Positions 34,393 through 46,474 are shown, counted from the first letter of the stretch. The stretch: 64,000 nucleotides of DNA from Fremontodendron californicum (GCA_030761205.1 JAULJL010000027.1:5523001-5587000); one strand, 5' to 3'. Numbers and translations: made by a program. Notes: generated from the sequence alone by a model not told the origin.

Positions 34393-35192
34393 ACTTGAGA
34401 GTCGAGCCATAAATTAGTCTTGTGATAAATTAGGTTTTAAAAATTGGTCTTTAAGTGTTTAATTGTTTATTTATTTATTTATTTATTTGATTTTTATTAT
34501 TTGTACTAACAATTTTTGTTTCATTGTACATTTATGGGTAAAGAGAGGTTTGAATGTCCCTTCGCACACACGACACATTGCATATCATAAAGTCCTATAC
34601 CCGGACTCGTCCCTTTTAGGAGGGGGTAAAGTACCTACGCCTCGAGAGGTGAAAACCTCCGCAACGGCTAGCGAAACACCTTCAGAGTGTAAAGTACCAA
34701 AGTCTTTGAGAGATGATAAATCTCCGCCATAACTTTGGAAAATACTCTCACCTGAATTGAACCCTTCCGGTTGGAGCCTGTAATGGGTGAGGAATGGGGT
34801 GCCTTACTCATCCTACATGGATGATGTTAAGGAGCAATTTGGGGACCTTTTTAGCTTGGTCAAGTATCCTAACCCAGCATATAAACAATACTTAAGTGGC
34901 CAAACTTTAAGATAGAGCCATATCCAACCTTATATAGAGGAGAACCCGAATTTAGGACACATGAAGTGACACTTCTTACCCTATACTTTTATCATTAACA
35001 TGATGCTTTGTTCACCTAACACGTTTGTTTTGTTGATATGCTTACCATGATGATGTAATGCTTACACATGTTGTTGTATTTTTATCTTTTCATAAGTTTG
35101 TTGACATAACATCTAACTGTTTGTTTCTTTCTTTTCATACATCATGCATCTTCATAAAGTCATCTTGCCACATAACGGTCTAGATAGAAAGA
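34393..35192 (+). other. Leader of element B
   Basis: About 0.8 kb between primer site and ORF1. The stretch 34585-34735, with GGTAAAGTACCTACGCC, then AAACCTCCGCAACGGCTAGC, is homologous to the reverse complement of 12445-12580 in element A. Open frames here are short and not called. Confidence 0.65.
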
Positions 35193-36398
35193 ATGTCTAC
35201 TGAATCCATGGAAAACCTGACAGTCGCCAAGCGTGAGTCTGCCAATAGTTTGAAGCTTAGGTCTGAAGCAATCCAGCAACGTACAGGAGATTGTCTGCCA
35301 GTCGGGTATGTCTCTACTCTTCCCGAGAAAGTTCACATGGATCTGACACAGAACAACCTTGAAGATTTGATCAGCATTTGGCATTCCTGGAATGGAACTC
35401 GACAAGAAACATTCAGACGAAAGTATGGGGACCTGGCCTTGCTCCTATCTGTTGAAGTTGATAATAACCTGGTAAGAGCCATGATGCAGTTTTGGGACCC
35501 ATCATACAGGTGCTTTGTGTTCAACGAAGTAGATATGGTTCCAACTATAGAAGAATATTCAGCACTGCTTCGTTTGGATCCCCCTAATCCAGACAAAGTC
35601 TACTGGAAGAACAAGACAGGTTATCGGAAGAAAGTAGCAAAGATCATGGGAATCAGCTTGACAGAAGTTGACAAGATTGTGAAGACAAAGGGTAAAAGCA
35701 CTGGTATTCCATGGAATATTCTCCGAAACTTCATTGTCAAACACCCGGATGATGATACAGGTTTGGAGGTGATGGCTTTGGCTATTTACGGACTTATGGT
35801 TTTCCCGAAGATATTGGGACATATTGAAACAACTGTGGTGAATTTCATGGACCAAGTTCGACATCAGATCAATACAGCTCCAGCTATATTAGCCGAGTCT
35901 ATCAGGTCACTGAATTACTGCCGGAGAAATGGAAAAAGGCGTTTCATCGGATGTTTACAGTTGCTCTACATCTGGATGAAAAGTCATTTTGAGTGCCAAG
36001 AGTCAAAGTTCCGAAAGCCGTACTTCACCACTAGCATCCCTATCAAGGAATTCTGTGAAAGCACATGGCCTGAGTCAAGGTCAAAAGAAGAATGGATAGT
36101 GATGTTACGAGAACTTACAAGCTGACAAGTGATCTGGAAAGCACCATGGATGCCTCATGGACCTATGTTATTTAGCTGTGGTGATCAACCTTGTGTTCCT
36201 CTCTTGGGACTTTGGGGTGCCGTTAGCTACTCTTCCATCATGGTACGGAGACAGGCGGGGTATAAGCAGTTCATACCGATGACCCATGGACTTAACCAGG
36301 TGGACTTCTCCTATTCAGACAATGGGGTTATCACCAGGATAGAAGAACTCACAAAGGCTTGGAAATTAACGGTTAGAGTCGAAGAAATTTCTAGGTGA
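35193..36398 (+). pseudogene. Ogre-type ORF1 protein (DUF7745-like), interrupted and truncated
   Basis: The first 310 codons (35193-36125) resemble the plant DUF7745 proteins found in the extra ORF1 of Ogre-type elements. Typical stretches are FWDPSYRCFVFNEVDMVPTI (about 109-128), EEYSALLRL, and the Trp/Cys-rich C-terminal part with FIGCLQLLYIWMKSHFEC. A TGA at 36123-36125 interrupts the frame. The same frame then continues with WKAPWMPHG and LGLWGAVSYSSIMVRRQ to about 36381, where element sequence jumps into the 3' LTR. ORF1 function is unknown. The call rests on remembered family sequence features and on position between primer site and missing gag. Confidence 0.75.
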
Positions 36399-37017
36399 GA
36401 AAAATTCTTTTAAAAATTCTCCAGAACGAATGGAAGGATATTTTAAGAGATGATTTTCGATATTAAAAATCACAATTTATTTTTCAAAACAAACATTAAT
36501 AAAATGTGGATTATTTTTTGGAAGATTAATTTAAGAGAAATAATTTGATTAAATAATTCTAACTTTTCCGACGACGGAGCCTCTTCAATAGAACGAATGG
36601 TTTCTTTTGAATACTCTCGAGGTAAGGAAACATTTTTTAGTAATTTCTCCAGAATGAATGGAAGGAAGACCTAAAAAATAATCTCCGATATTTCTAACTT
36701 TAATAATTAAAATGAAAATAGGATAGACAAGACCAATTAATTAAGACTTTTTAGGTATCACAAGACTGATTAGGTACTATCTCTTAGATAGGCGTTGTGA
36801 GGGTGCTAATCCTTCCTCACACGTAACCGTACTCCCGAACCTAGTTCTGACAAGTAGACCAGAACCTATTCTTTTTAAGGTACCTTAGTCAAGCTTAGGA
36901 TTACTTTAAATAGGATAGATTCATAAAGGTGACTAATCACACCTAGATTAGATGATTAGTGGCGACTCCATTGATTTGCGTCTAGCATGCTGAATTCGTA
37001 TTTGGCACGTTATGACA
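36382..37017 (+). repeat. Truncated 3' LTR of element B
   Basis: The 636 bp appear identical by eye to 33735-34370, the last part of the 5' LTR. The 5' boundary is an abrupt junction from ORF1 sequence at AAGAAATTTCTAGG, with no TG start. The junction therefore marks a deletion of gag-pol, the polypurine tract and the first part of this LTR. Confidence 0.88.
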
Positions 37018-38273
37018 ATGCCTATCACAGGGTGGGAAAAGAAGTTTTCATCAAAGCAGTGCTCCAAGCAATCCCAGCTTATACCATGAACTGCTTCGAA
37101 TTGCCAAAAACTTTTTGCAGGAAGATAGATGGCATATTAAGCAGATATTGGTGGTCATCAGGGGAAAAGAAAACTGGAATTCACTGGGTGAGCTGGAAAC
37201 AAATGTGTCAAGCAAAAAACAGAGGACTGGGGTTCAGGGAAATGCAATCCTTCAATCATGACAGAAACCATACAGGGCAACAAAATGATAACATCCAGCA
37301 GGTATTTCATAAATTGTGGTCAGCAGAGGTCCCAAATAAGATAAAAGTACTTAATGTGGATAGTTTACCATGAAGTTTTACCAACCAAATCAAATCTTTG
37401 TCGAAGGAAGGTAGTGGATAATGCTTGCTGTTTCAGATGTGGTGACCCAGATGAGACTGTGGTACATGCGATCCGAGATTGCCCAAATGCAAGAACAGTG
37501 TGGAACATGCTTGGGATGGGCTGGAATCATAGCTCTTCACCAGCTGATCAGGGTACTGACTGGATAACGAAAATCTGCCAAAATGCCAATAGAGACCATC
37601 TGGAATTGTGCATGGTAACCATCTGGGCTTGCTGGAACAATAGAAACAATGAGTTACATGAGGGGAAAGGAAGGGATTCACAAACAGAGAGACAATTTAT
37701 ACTTAACTATGTGCAGGAATTCAAAGCAGCAACAGTGAAACGAGCTAGCAGCAGAGTAGAAACTGGGAATCGACAATGGGTACCCCCAAATCAGGGGGAT
37801 TTTAAGGTCAATTTTGATGGAGCTCTTGATATTGGGACCAAAAAAGGAGGAATTGGGGTTTTGATTCGGGATCACACAGGCACAGTTTTAGGAGCTAGCT
37901 CAATGGGGATTAACGGAGTGCAGGACCCATACGGCCATACCTGGTGCAGGCCATGGCAGCGGTTCGTGCTTTTGAGGTAGCCCAAGCAATGGGTTTTCGG
38001 AAGATCATTTTGGAAGGGGATTGCTTAGGAGTTATTCGAAGAATCAATGCTCATAATCTGGATATGTCGACCATTGGACCCCTAATAGATAAGGCTCGGC
38101 AAAGAATTTCAGCTTTCCAACATTGTAAAGCCATACACACATTTCGAACAGGAAACTCTGTAACACATGATCTAGCAAAATGGGGATTAGGTCTATCTGA
38201 GGATAGATATTGGGTGGAAGATTGTCCAGAGTTTATTTTAAACATTGTTGCAAATGAGTCTATTATTCAGTAA

Positions 38274-39407
38274 TAAAAATACATATTTTCTTCAACCAAA
38301 AGAAAATATATAAAAGCTTATTTGATCACAAAAATCTTAGTTAAATTGTTTATCTAAAACTTAAGTGTTCTCTTCTCACTTTAGCAGGTGTGTATTTATT
38401 TTAGGCTATCTCTTGCCAGTTCCATAGCCTCTTTATTCACATTCTGAAAAAGGAAAAACATTGGTGATGTTAAACTAAACTTAGTAATAATCCTCTTCAT
38501 ATATTTTATAGGAAATAAATCTAGGTTGCGACTTGAATTTCAAAAAATAAATTTGAATTTCAAAAATAATAAAATTGTGTAATAAAATACATGTAAATGT
38601 AACATTCATAATTATTTTTCAAATTCATGAATTTGTTAAATGCCTATTTAATGGTAAATTTAAAATACCTATAGATATTTGTGTATTTGAAATTCATGTT
38701 TTTATACCTTTCAATTATATAATCATATTGAACTTAACTAATTTATACATAATCTATGCATTTCATTCTCACAATTTATATAGTAAACGAAATCCAAATC
38801 CAAATCTAAATTTTTAAATTTATGTTTTCAAACATAGCACTAAAGAAATTGTTTGTAACTTTTGTACAAAAAAGATCGCAATTTAAAATAAAAAAATTAC
38901 AAATGCTGAAATTCGAAATACAAACTTGTTAAATACTATATTATAAAAATAATTGCATGAAACAATTGAGTTAAACCCAAATTCAAATGTAAGAAATTCA
39001 AGTCTAAATTGCATAATACATCTGTTTGATTGATTAAGACTCAAAAGATCCTTTCTGCCCCTTTTCTTTTCTTTTCTTTTCTTTGTCGGGGCAGTGGGGT
39101 TGTAAGAAAATATAGGCCCAAAATTCCTCACTGATTCGCTGGGCAAATGCCAATATACTTAGGAATATGCGAATGTGCAAAAGGATCTCCAAGCACTCAA
39201 GTTTCCAAGGCCCCTAACCCTACTAGACAATAATATCTTTCCTTGATGAAAATATCAAGGCACCCTACATTCTCAATCATCATTGCCATCAATAACATCA
39301 ACCTGATGGCCTTTTCCCATATTAGAACCCAGCAAAAATGGCCAAAAAAACCCCACAATAATGAAGTATGAGTTTTCCCAAAACTCGATCATTTTTTTAT
39401 ACGAAAC
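38274..39407. other. Intergenic DNA with a SINE copy
   Basis: About 38885-38985 is a minus-strand copy of the tRNA-derived SINE family (CAATTGTTTCATGCAATTA and AATTTCAGCATTTGTAA read on the minus strand). The rest is AT-rich without genes. Confidence 0.45.
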
Positions 39408-39585
39408 TTACGTTATTTGGATTCGGATGTAAGTGATGGATACGAATATGTGTCCGATACGGGTATATTCAATTTTTTTCAAGATTTTCATGTATTCAGA
39501 GGATCCTTGGAGAATTATATCTCCATACTCATGTCTCGATATGCATCGGACACGAGTACTTCAAGAAAAATGAAGAGCAACATAG
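39408..39585. mobile_element. hAT-type MITE, copy 1 (178 bp)
   Basis: Ends are degenerate versions of the family termini (TTACGTTATTTGGA ... AGAGCAACATAG). It is flanked by 8-bp target copies TACGAAAC (39400-39407) and TATGAAAC (39586-39593), one mismatch. The interior shares GGACACGAGTA and TCCTTGGAGAAT with the copies at 48550, 54933 and 55392. Confidence 0.8.
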
Positions 39586-40072
39586 TATGAAACACTACTT
39601 ACAGCACTTTCTTGACGAGAAATGCACCTAGAATTCTTTTAAAAGCTGGAAACAAATCATTCTTCCATAAGTCAAAAACATACAATAAGTGAAATTCCCC
39701 TAAGATTTCAATGTCATTACTCATTAAGTCATATATCAGTAATTTCATAGCGACTCGTTCCTAGTTCACAAGATTCCCCTACCATGGATATTATTACAAA
39801 GTTCCATTCTTGAAAGTTTGCAATATAGATTTTCTGTTCTGTACAAGACTAAAGGGGGCTACAAAGCAGACAATTGAACCTTCAATGATTCTTAAGGTTC
39901 CTGTATATTCTTGTTTCTTTCCCTTTTTTTTTCTTTCCTTTTTGAGCCCCCATTACAGGTTTAGTACTACATGATGGAAACCCTATCAGAATTCTACATA
40001 TATCTTTGTCCCACCTTTTGTTTGAGGAAGCACCTTAAGCAGTAGTAAAGATACAGACTGCAATGGCAAGAA
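39586..40072 (-). other. 3' flank of the L18a-like gene
   Basis: Probably contains the 3' untranslated region of the minus-strand gene that ends at 40073. No other gene or repeat is recognised. Confidence 0.4.
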
Positions 40073-41865
40073 CTAGAAGATAAAAACAGCTATTGTGATT
40101 ATCACAGCAATTGTACATATCAATGCCTGCAGAAAGTAACGATCTGGAATTAAATAACAAAGATAAATGGCATATAAAGGGGATGAACATCCTTCATTAA
40201 CTTATCACTGCAAGTTCAACTAGATAATTTTTGCAATTTCTCCAATTAGTTTTAGATTTGATTCTTTCATCTGAGTTTTCAGCAATTGACAATAATAAGG
40301 GTCCTAATAGTTTTAGAAGAGTTTCTATCTTGCACACGAATTAACACAAACATATCTTTCAAAACACAGTACTATAGTGAGGAGCATAAGAAAGATTATA
40401 ATTTTGATGATCACTTACACTAGATTGCATTAAAATGTTTTTTTTAGCTCAAAGTAAAAGAGAACTGGCAAACTATAAAGGACATTGTATGCAACTAAAA
40501 TAACCATAAAATTAAACAAAACTTCAATCTCTAAATTAGCACTTACAGCTATTGCAGAGGCAGCAAGTCCAGCTCTCTCCCTAGGATCTTTGTGATAGTA
40601 GTTTCCAAAGTAGAGAATGGTAGCATAATACCACATCAATGGGAAAACGAACCCTAGCAGAAGACTGCAAAAAAGCAGATATGCTCATGAGTCCAGAAAA
40701 CAAGAAGATGAGTTGAAGGAGGATGACCGAGGGCAGGAGAACTCACGAAAACCATCCTATTCCACAGCCAAAGCAAGGAAGAGGTTTATCATACATTCCC
40801 AGATGTGGGTCTTCTGCATCTCTAATAAAAGCATATTCGCCGTTTCTGTGTTCTACTGGTTCTGTTGAGTGCTCTGTATTCACCAAAATGTTTACCACAT
40901 CAATGAAACCAATTAAAATGAACATATCACACATAAACTTTACTCAAAGACGCTAAATTGAACACATTCATTGGCCTAATGGAGATGTCAGTAAGAAACA
41001 AGGCAGATGTTCATGGTTTAAACTTCAAGTTAGAGTGGAACACGGAACTGAAACTATTTTGAACCTGAACAGACATCCAAAATTTCAAGTTTTGATGAAA
41101 GCTCCAATATTGGTTACCTATCAGCGCTCCTAAATTGGTTAACCATTAATATGCATGCAATAAACAGGTTCATAATATTGCATGAGCAGGAAAGTAACAG
41201 TTTATGATGCATGATCACTGATCCAGCTGTTTTAATCTCTAGAAATCATGATATAACTATTGTTTGTGCTCCTTTTACAATTGGGCACCAAAAATACTTT
41301 ACTAAAAGTAAACTCCTTATACCCATGCACCAGAGTTCACATTTGGTTGAATTTGACAGTTTGCTGATGCAAGAGCAGCAATTGTACATATATTCATCTG
41401 ATAAAGAAAATTCCCAGCAAGTACAATCAGATCTCACTAAATCAAGACCATATAGGCACTTTTACTCAAATGTTCGAGTAGTAATAAGCATAGAGTTGCA
41501 AAAGGAATAGTTTATGGATAGCTCAAGGCTTTCCTTTAGCAGTCACTCATAACAGTTATTACTACACATAAAAGAGACTATTGAGATTTTTAACCTTCCA
41601 TTAGCAAATTAGATATGCTTCTGATTTAATCACTCAAATAAGAGCCAAAGTAAATAAAGGATATGGTCCTAATTAGCAAATATTATAGCTGATTAATTTG
41701 TAAATGAACATGCATAACACAAAACATAGAAGAGATAAAATTCCAGAAAGCTTGGTGAATGATACAATTTCCCAGCTAATAAGCAATGTTTGGGCAAAGC
41801 ACTGAACTGTTATATGCAGAAAAAAAAAAAGATGTAGGAGGAATAAGTTTAGTACTCTGATCCAT
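40073..41865 (-). CDS. 60S ribosomal protein L18a-like membrane protein, 102 aa
   Basis: Coding exons on the minus strand are 41856-41865, 40747-40873, 40547-40664 and 40073-40126. Total 309 nt, phases agree, and every intron is GT...AG. The protein has a short acidic N-terminus, a Cys-rich stretch PCFGCGIGWF, a hydrophobic span (LLLGFVFPLMWYYATILYF), a charged loop NYYHKDPRERAG, and a second C-terminal span. Plant proteins of this type are named L18a-like only by old annotation. They are small membrane proteins of unknown function, not ribosome parts. The first coding exon holds only ATG GAT CAG A. It belongs to an exon reaching about 41932, and a further 5' untranslated exon probably lies near 42566-42650. 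Confidence 0.8.
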
Positions 41866-43359
41866 GTATTCGGGGTATCTAAGTCTAACAGTCAGTTGGT
41901 GGCATCAGCTCCTCTCTCTGCCTTTCAAGGACCTGCTTTGTCGAGAAAAGGCGAAGAATGTACCATATTAGCAAGTTAGCAACTACAATAGCCATTAGAA
42001 AGGCTTCATAAAAAAAAATGCTAATATCCCAATACTATATACTGATTTGACCTATGAAACTGCTAATACCTGGTTCTACTCCCCCTCAAAAGAAGAATAT
42101 TACAAAACCAATTTTCAAGAAAAACTCAACCAACCCATCACCCAAAGAAATTGCAGCAACACATAAGAAGCACTATGTAGGAATTACTTTAATTATGTAC
42201 AAAGAATATTCAATGAACTAAACTCTCCTCGCTTAAAAGTAAAGAAAAGACAGAGATAGCATCTTTGGTAAAATCTATTTTATTTAGCAACACTGACCAA
42301 AGAAAAGAATTCCCTCAAAACAACGCCCCAAGAATTACAATAGAGAAGGAATAAGAAGGGTAACCAATAATCCAACAAAAGTCAAACCTTGATTTCCACA
42401 AAGACTAATTTCCAAACCCTAAAAAACCCATCAAGATACAAGGAAGAAAAATCACTCTACAAGATCAAATTTAGTAATTTAGCAATAAAAATCTAAAATT
42501 CAAAGCAATTTGATTATGGAACAGTAAACTGTTACAAGAAGGAGAGAGAAAGAGTGAAACTTGCCTGTCAAAGTGAGAGAGTGTAGGAGAAGAGGTGCAA
42601 TTTTATGCAGAAGAGAAAGAGCAAAGCAAAGTTTGGTTGAGAAGTGATTTTCTTTGCGTTTTTAAGTGGGTTTTTACTTTTTATTAATGTGGGCGTTACA
42701 TACCATATTGATCTTCCCCATTAATTAATCAAATCAACTCTACAGTCTACACTCCAAGAGGTTAAGTGTTAATAAATAAAATTAAAAAAAAAAAAAAAAC
42801 CTTAAAGGCGCTATTCTTATTGTTACTCCAAAAGAAATGCGCAGTTACTTTTGCAGGGAAGAAATTGCTACATCCAATTCCAATCCAAGGCAATTTTTAT
42901 GTGAACAAAAATATTATCCTGAACCTAAACTTAATTTAGTTGATTTATGCCGTCACTCCATCTTATGAGCCAGCATCTAACATGTCTTTGAAATGAATAG
43001 AATTTTAAGATGACAACTTCAAAACAAGACATTCAAAAGAGCTGCAAATTAAATCCAATGGCCTCAACTCCCCTTCATGATTCTACCATGTCTACAAACA
43101 AGAACTCAAGGGCAGGTGCTGGAGGAAATGGAATACCGTCCAGTTCTTCCATATTAAATGCGCACTTGATAATTTACAGGCAAAAAATAGTGAGTAAAAG
43201 AACACTTGGAGAACAGTTTTCTTGTAAGGAAATTGTGGAAGAAAACAAATAAATCAAACTAAAGCATTGTGTACTGATATATATACTTGTTGTGTACTGA
43301 TATATTTCCAGGAATTCAGTGGGTAATACTGAACATGAAAGGTAAATCTTTCAAGTCTA
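41866..43359 (-). other. 5' untranslated exons and promoter of the L18a-like gene
   Basis: 41866-41932 is leader in the exon of the start codon; its acceptor TTTGCTTTGTC.. reads CAAAGCAG|GTCC on the minus strand. A probable first exon near 42566-42650 ends in ACAG|GCAAGT, which would be a GC-AG intron. 42650-43359 is AT-rich and shows no gene; the 80-codon frame at 43010-43252 has no family features. Confidence 0.4.
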
Positions 43360-43655
43360 CTTTATTTAGATTTGCTTGGACAACGACTATGGGGGAAAGA
43401 AACTCTAGAAGACATTCAACAAAGCAAAGAAGTCTAGAGGAATTATTCCAGGTTGTAGCTGATGTTGTTAAGGCGTGTTTTTGCATTCTTTCAAAAATTT
43501 TAAACAATTCTGTAAATAATTCTTTGTGTAGACAGTGTGCTATAAGCCAAGAGTGAATATTTGTAGGCGTTTCCCGTTCTTACTCATGTAACAGTTTTTT
43601 CTGTTTCTTTTGGGATTTTGAAATAAAATTTTAATTATTCCAAAAAAAAAAAAAA
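43360..43655 (+). mobile_element. LINE 3' end with A tail
   Basis: 5'-truncated LINE remnant encoding the last part of an ORF2 protein (WGERNSRRHSTKQRSLEEL-like, here FAWTTTMGERNSRRHS). The 3' untranslated region ends in a poly-A run at about 43642-43658. It is too short to be functional. Confidence 0.65.
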
Positions 43656-43879
43656 AAATGAATCGTAAGTATTGAAATTATAATTTGCAAAACGAATAGA
43701 TACCTTAACAATTAACATTGCAGCTGCAGGGGATATTATTCTTCAATGACAAGCTAAGTTCAGTAATATAACATATCCATTGTACAAAAAGAGTAAGCTC
43801 GGTGCAAAATCTCTGCTTTTTTCAAAGGAAACACATTGCTTAAGCTGGTTGCTCGAAATCTTTAAGTTGGAGGCAAGTG

Positions 43880-44300
43880 CAGATTTGCATGCCATAATTG
43901 CTTATTTGCATGGGGTGGTTATTCTCAACCAGCTTAAGATATTGTTTATTGGTTATCCAGGCCAACCTGATCACAGGCATGCCATAATTGCTTATTTGCA
44001 TGCGTGGTTATTCTCAACAGCTTCCTACTAAACAAAGAATCAGCTCTTGGAAACTCCTTCTACCAACACCAAATGTGTGTTTCCTTTGATGAAAGAGTGG
44101 AATATTCAAGTTTCAACGAAATATTACATTAAGGTAAGTGGCAGGTTTGACAGCAAATTCTCAACTCTGGCATTCATAAGCAAGTTAGAGATTGATCCAA
44201 TCAATTTAGATTTGAAAGGGAAGGCTTCGATTACAGTTGTGCTCTGATTAGCTTGGAGTGTCTATCTTTACTTTGTTTGGACAGAGAGAAATAGCAAAAT
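43880..44300 (+). mobile_element. LINE remnant with a 48-bp internal duplication
   Basis: Pieces of the zinc-binding RVT region are readable: LPTKQRISSWKL-like near 44023 and AWSVYLYFVWTERNSK near 44249. Block 43889-43936, containing CATGCCATAATTGCTTATTT, is repeated at 43978-44023. Stops and frame breaks are frequent. The end at about 44300 abuts the MITE-like repeat at 44305. Confidence 0.55.
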
Positions 44301-44304
44301 AATT

Positions 44305-44950
44305 AGGGGTGTTCCCTATTCGGTTTTAACCGAGTTAACCAACCGAAATTTAATTCGGTTTGGTTAATCAGTTAACCAAATAAATTTCGATTCGATTATC
44401 GGTTAAGAGTTTTGAATTTTTTTGGTTTTCGGTTAATTCGGTTCGGTTAAGCGAAATTAACCGAATTGACCATATTAACCGAAATACACTAAACTTAATA
44501 TTTTTATACCTTCTTAGTTGTTTTAGTATGTTTGATATTTGGATTTTATTATAGTTTTATTATGATTTGCTTTTGGATTTTGGTTGGTTAGATATATTAT
44601 TATGGATGCAATACAATTAGCTTGTTTTGACATTTTGGTTGGATATAAAATCATGTATTAAAATTTGGTTGTAAAATAAATTGGATATTTATTTCGGTTA
44701 ATCGAAAACCGACCGAATTAACCGAAATAATTTCGGTTCAATTAATTCACCATTTACACTATTCGGTTCGGTTAACGGTTAAGGAATTTTTTTTTTGATT
44801 AATTCGATTAATTGTAATTCGACTCGGTTATTAACCGAATTAACTATTTGCCCCTTGACCGTTAATTGTAATTCAGTTCAGTTAATTCGATTAATTGTAA
44901 TTTGATTCAATTAATTCACTATTTAATCATATTATTCGGTTCGATTGAGC
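44305..44950. repeat. MITE-like repeat rich in TTAACCGAA
   Basis: Starts AATTAGGGGTGTTCCCTATT, followed by many copies of TTCGGTTAA and TTAACCGAA in both orientations, able to fold over long distances. Similar AGGGGTGTTC-TTCGGTT sequences are common plant MITEs. It has no coding frame. I could not find a clean target duplication. Confidence 0.5.
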
Positions 44951-45102
44951 TAATTACGTTTGTAGAATCTAGAAACTTCATTATAATAAATGAGATAATT
45001 TATCTTTATACACATACAAACTTATTTTCGTTGACCACAATTAAAAAAAAAAAAATAGTACAAAGTCACATTTTCATCACATGGATTATTTATATTTATT
45101 AA

Positions 45103-45485
45103 AACTTAGGCCAATGTTACTGAAGTGGGCCGCCTCTATCTCCACGCGGCTGGTGCTTGACCTTGGGCTCGGCTCTTAAAATTGATGGGTAGGCTTTTCA
45201 ACTGGTTTGAAGTTGGGTTTGCCCAAGGCAATATATACATTTCCTGATGCCTATTTTCTCCCCCACCGGTTTTAGAAGAAAGAAAATAGTGGCGGTGTTG
45301 GAGTTAGAGATTGGAAATTAAAGCAGTAGGTAGGTTAGGATGATCATGTTTATAATTGCTAGAAAATATCCAAGCCAACTTACTCACAATAATTGTCAAC
45401 CTGAGAAGAAAGGTTGGACTTTGATGGAAAGAGATATTAAAAGTTGTTGTTTCCTACCCAATTAATAATCAATCTTTTGAATTCG
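45103..45485. other. Intergenic DNA, no gene seen
   Basis: Nothing recognisable beyond short open frames without features. Confidence 0.35.
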
Positions 45486-45605
45486 AGTTTAGTTCAGTTG
45501 CTTTATGCAATCATTTTTAAAATATGATATTTAACGAATTTGAGTTCGAATTTTAAAATCTGTAATATTTTTCTATCTCAGACTTCAAATTTTTTTTGTA
45601 TAAAA
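45486..45605 (+). mobile_element. tRNA-derived SINE, copy 3
   Basis: A-box-like GTTTAGTTCAGTTGCTTTA, central TTTTTAAAATATGATATTTA and B-box-like GAGTTCGAATTTT are in plus-strand order. It is the same family as 28195, 38885 and 62745. Confidence 0.6.
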
Positions 45606-46474
45606 AAAAATCAATCTCTGATATGTTACCCAAAAACAATGCATTTTTTAGCTTTAGTTTTGTACTATTGAAATTAATATATTTGGCATTAGATTTTTTT
45701 TTATTATTATTTATTTCTTGCATTGGTTAGACTTCCCATTTTTAATTAAAGAAGGCTTTTTATTGATGGTTTCCAAGATGGCTGTGAAAGACTAATAACA
45801 TGTATCTGTTAAATGAGAATTTAACGGGCTTTATTTGGAGTTAGGAGGAGTTTTTACTTTTTTTAATGGAAGAGATGACATGGCTGAAATGACTTGGTTA
45901 GAAGTTAGAAGTTAGAACAGCTTCTTGAAAGAAAAAAAGGGGACTTTTTGGCTTTTGCTGCAACAAATTCATTGACCCAAATCTGAATTTACCTAAACTG
46001 AAGTACAAAAATATATTATTGGATTAAAAAATTTTGGAAGAGTTGAAGCCGTGCAGACTAGAAAGTATATTAAAAAGATTTTACTCACGAATGCTCTAAG
46101 CGTATTTTTTAAAATTATTAAATATTGTAATATATTCAATTAATGTATTAAAAATGATAAATAAAATTATCAATTTTTATATTTAATACAATATTATTAT
46201 TACAAATAATATATTAATTAATCTTAAAAAATATTTTTAGGACACTCAATAGCAAATTTTTTATTAAAATGTCAACTTATTAATATTTATTAAGATAAGC
46301 AACTCAATCATTTTTTTTGGGTCAGAAGCAACTCAATCAATTTAAGTCTTTATTAAGAATTTTCTTGACCTGTCTGTATTTATTCCTAAACCATATTTTC
46401 CAGCAATACATAATATCCATTGGTCAAGTTCCATACGTATTCAGCGCAAAGTCTGGAGAGAGTATTTTCAATTC
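45606..46474. other. AT-rich intergenic DNA
   Basis: No gene, RNA gene or clear repeat end is seen here. Confidence 0.35.

Larger units (their letters stand above)
30015..37017 (+). mobile_element. Tat/Ogre-like LTR retrotransposon B, internally deleted
   Basis: Inserted into LINE A with target copies ATACC (30010-30014) and ATGCC (37018-37022), one mismatch. Order: 5' LTR 30015-34370 (carrying LINE C), primer site 34374-34392, leader, ORF1 35193-36381, then a truncated 3' LTR 36382-37017. Gag, protease, polymerase and the first part of the 3' LTR are missing. LTR termini TGTAGACACC...CGTTATGACA, the primer site and leader motifs resemble element A, and the ORF1 before gag is a hallmark of Ogre elements. 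Confidence 0.88.
29780..38273 (+). mobile_element. LINE A, 5'-truncated and split by element B
   Basis: The left part (29780-30014) encodes a piece of L1-type reverse transcriptase with NPERYLGLPSMVGRGKK up to WSNRYL. The right part (37018-38273) resumes at the next expected family motif, VGKEVFIKAVLQAIPAY, and runs through the zinc-knuckle-like RVT domain (CFRCGDPDET, HAIRDCPNARTVW) to a C-terminal RNase H domain of the RVT_3 type (DFKVNFDGA, GGIGVLIRD, then EGDCLGVIRRI). The 7-kb gap is element B. There are frame breaks near 29880, 37030, 37350 and 37950, and an internal deletion after REMQSFN (about 37255). It is inactive. No clear A tail is preserved. Confidence 0.88.

Noticed and set aside
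43010..43252. 80-codon frame as a small gene
   Set aside because: No similarity, no codon bias and no promoter or splice context that supports it.
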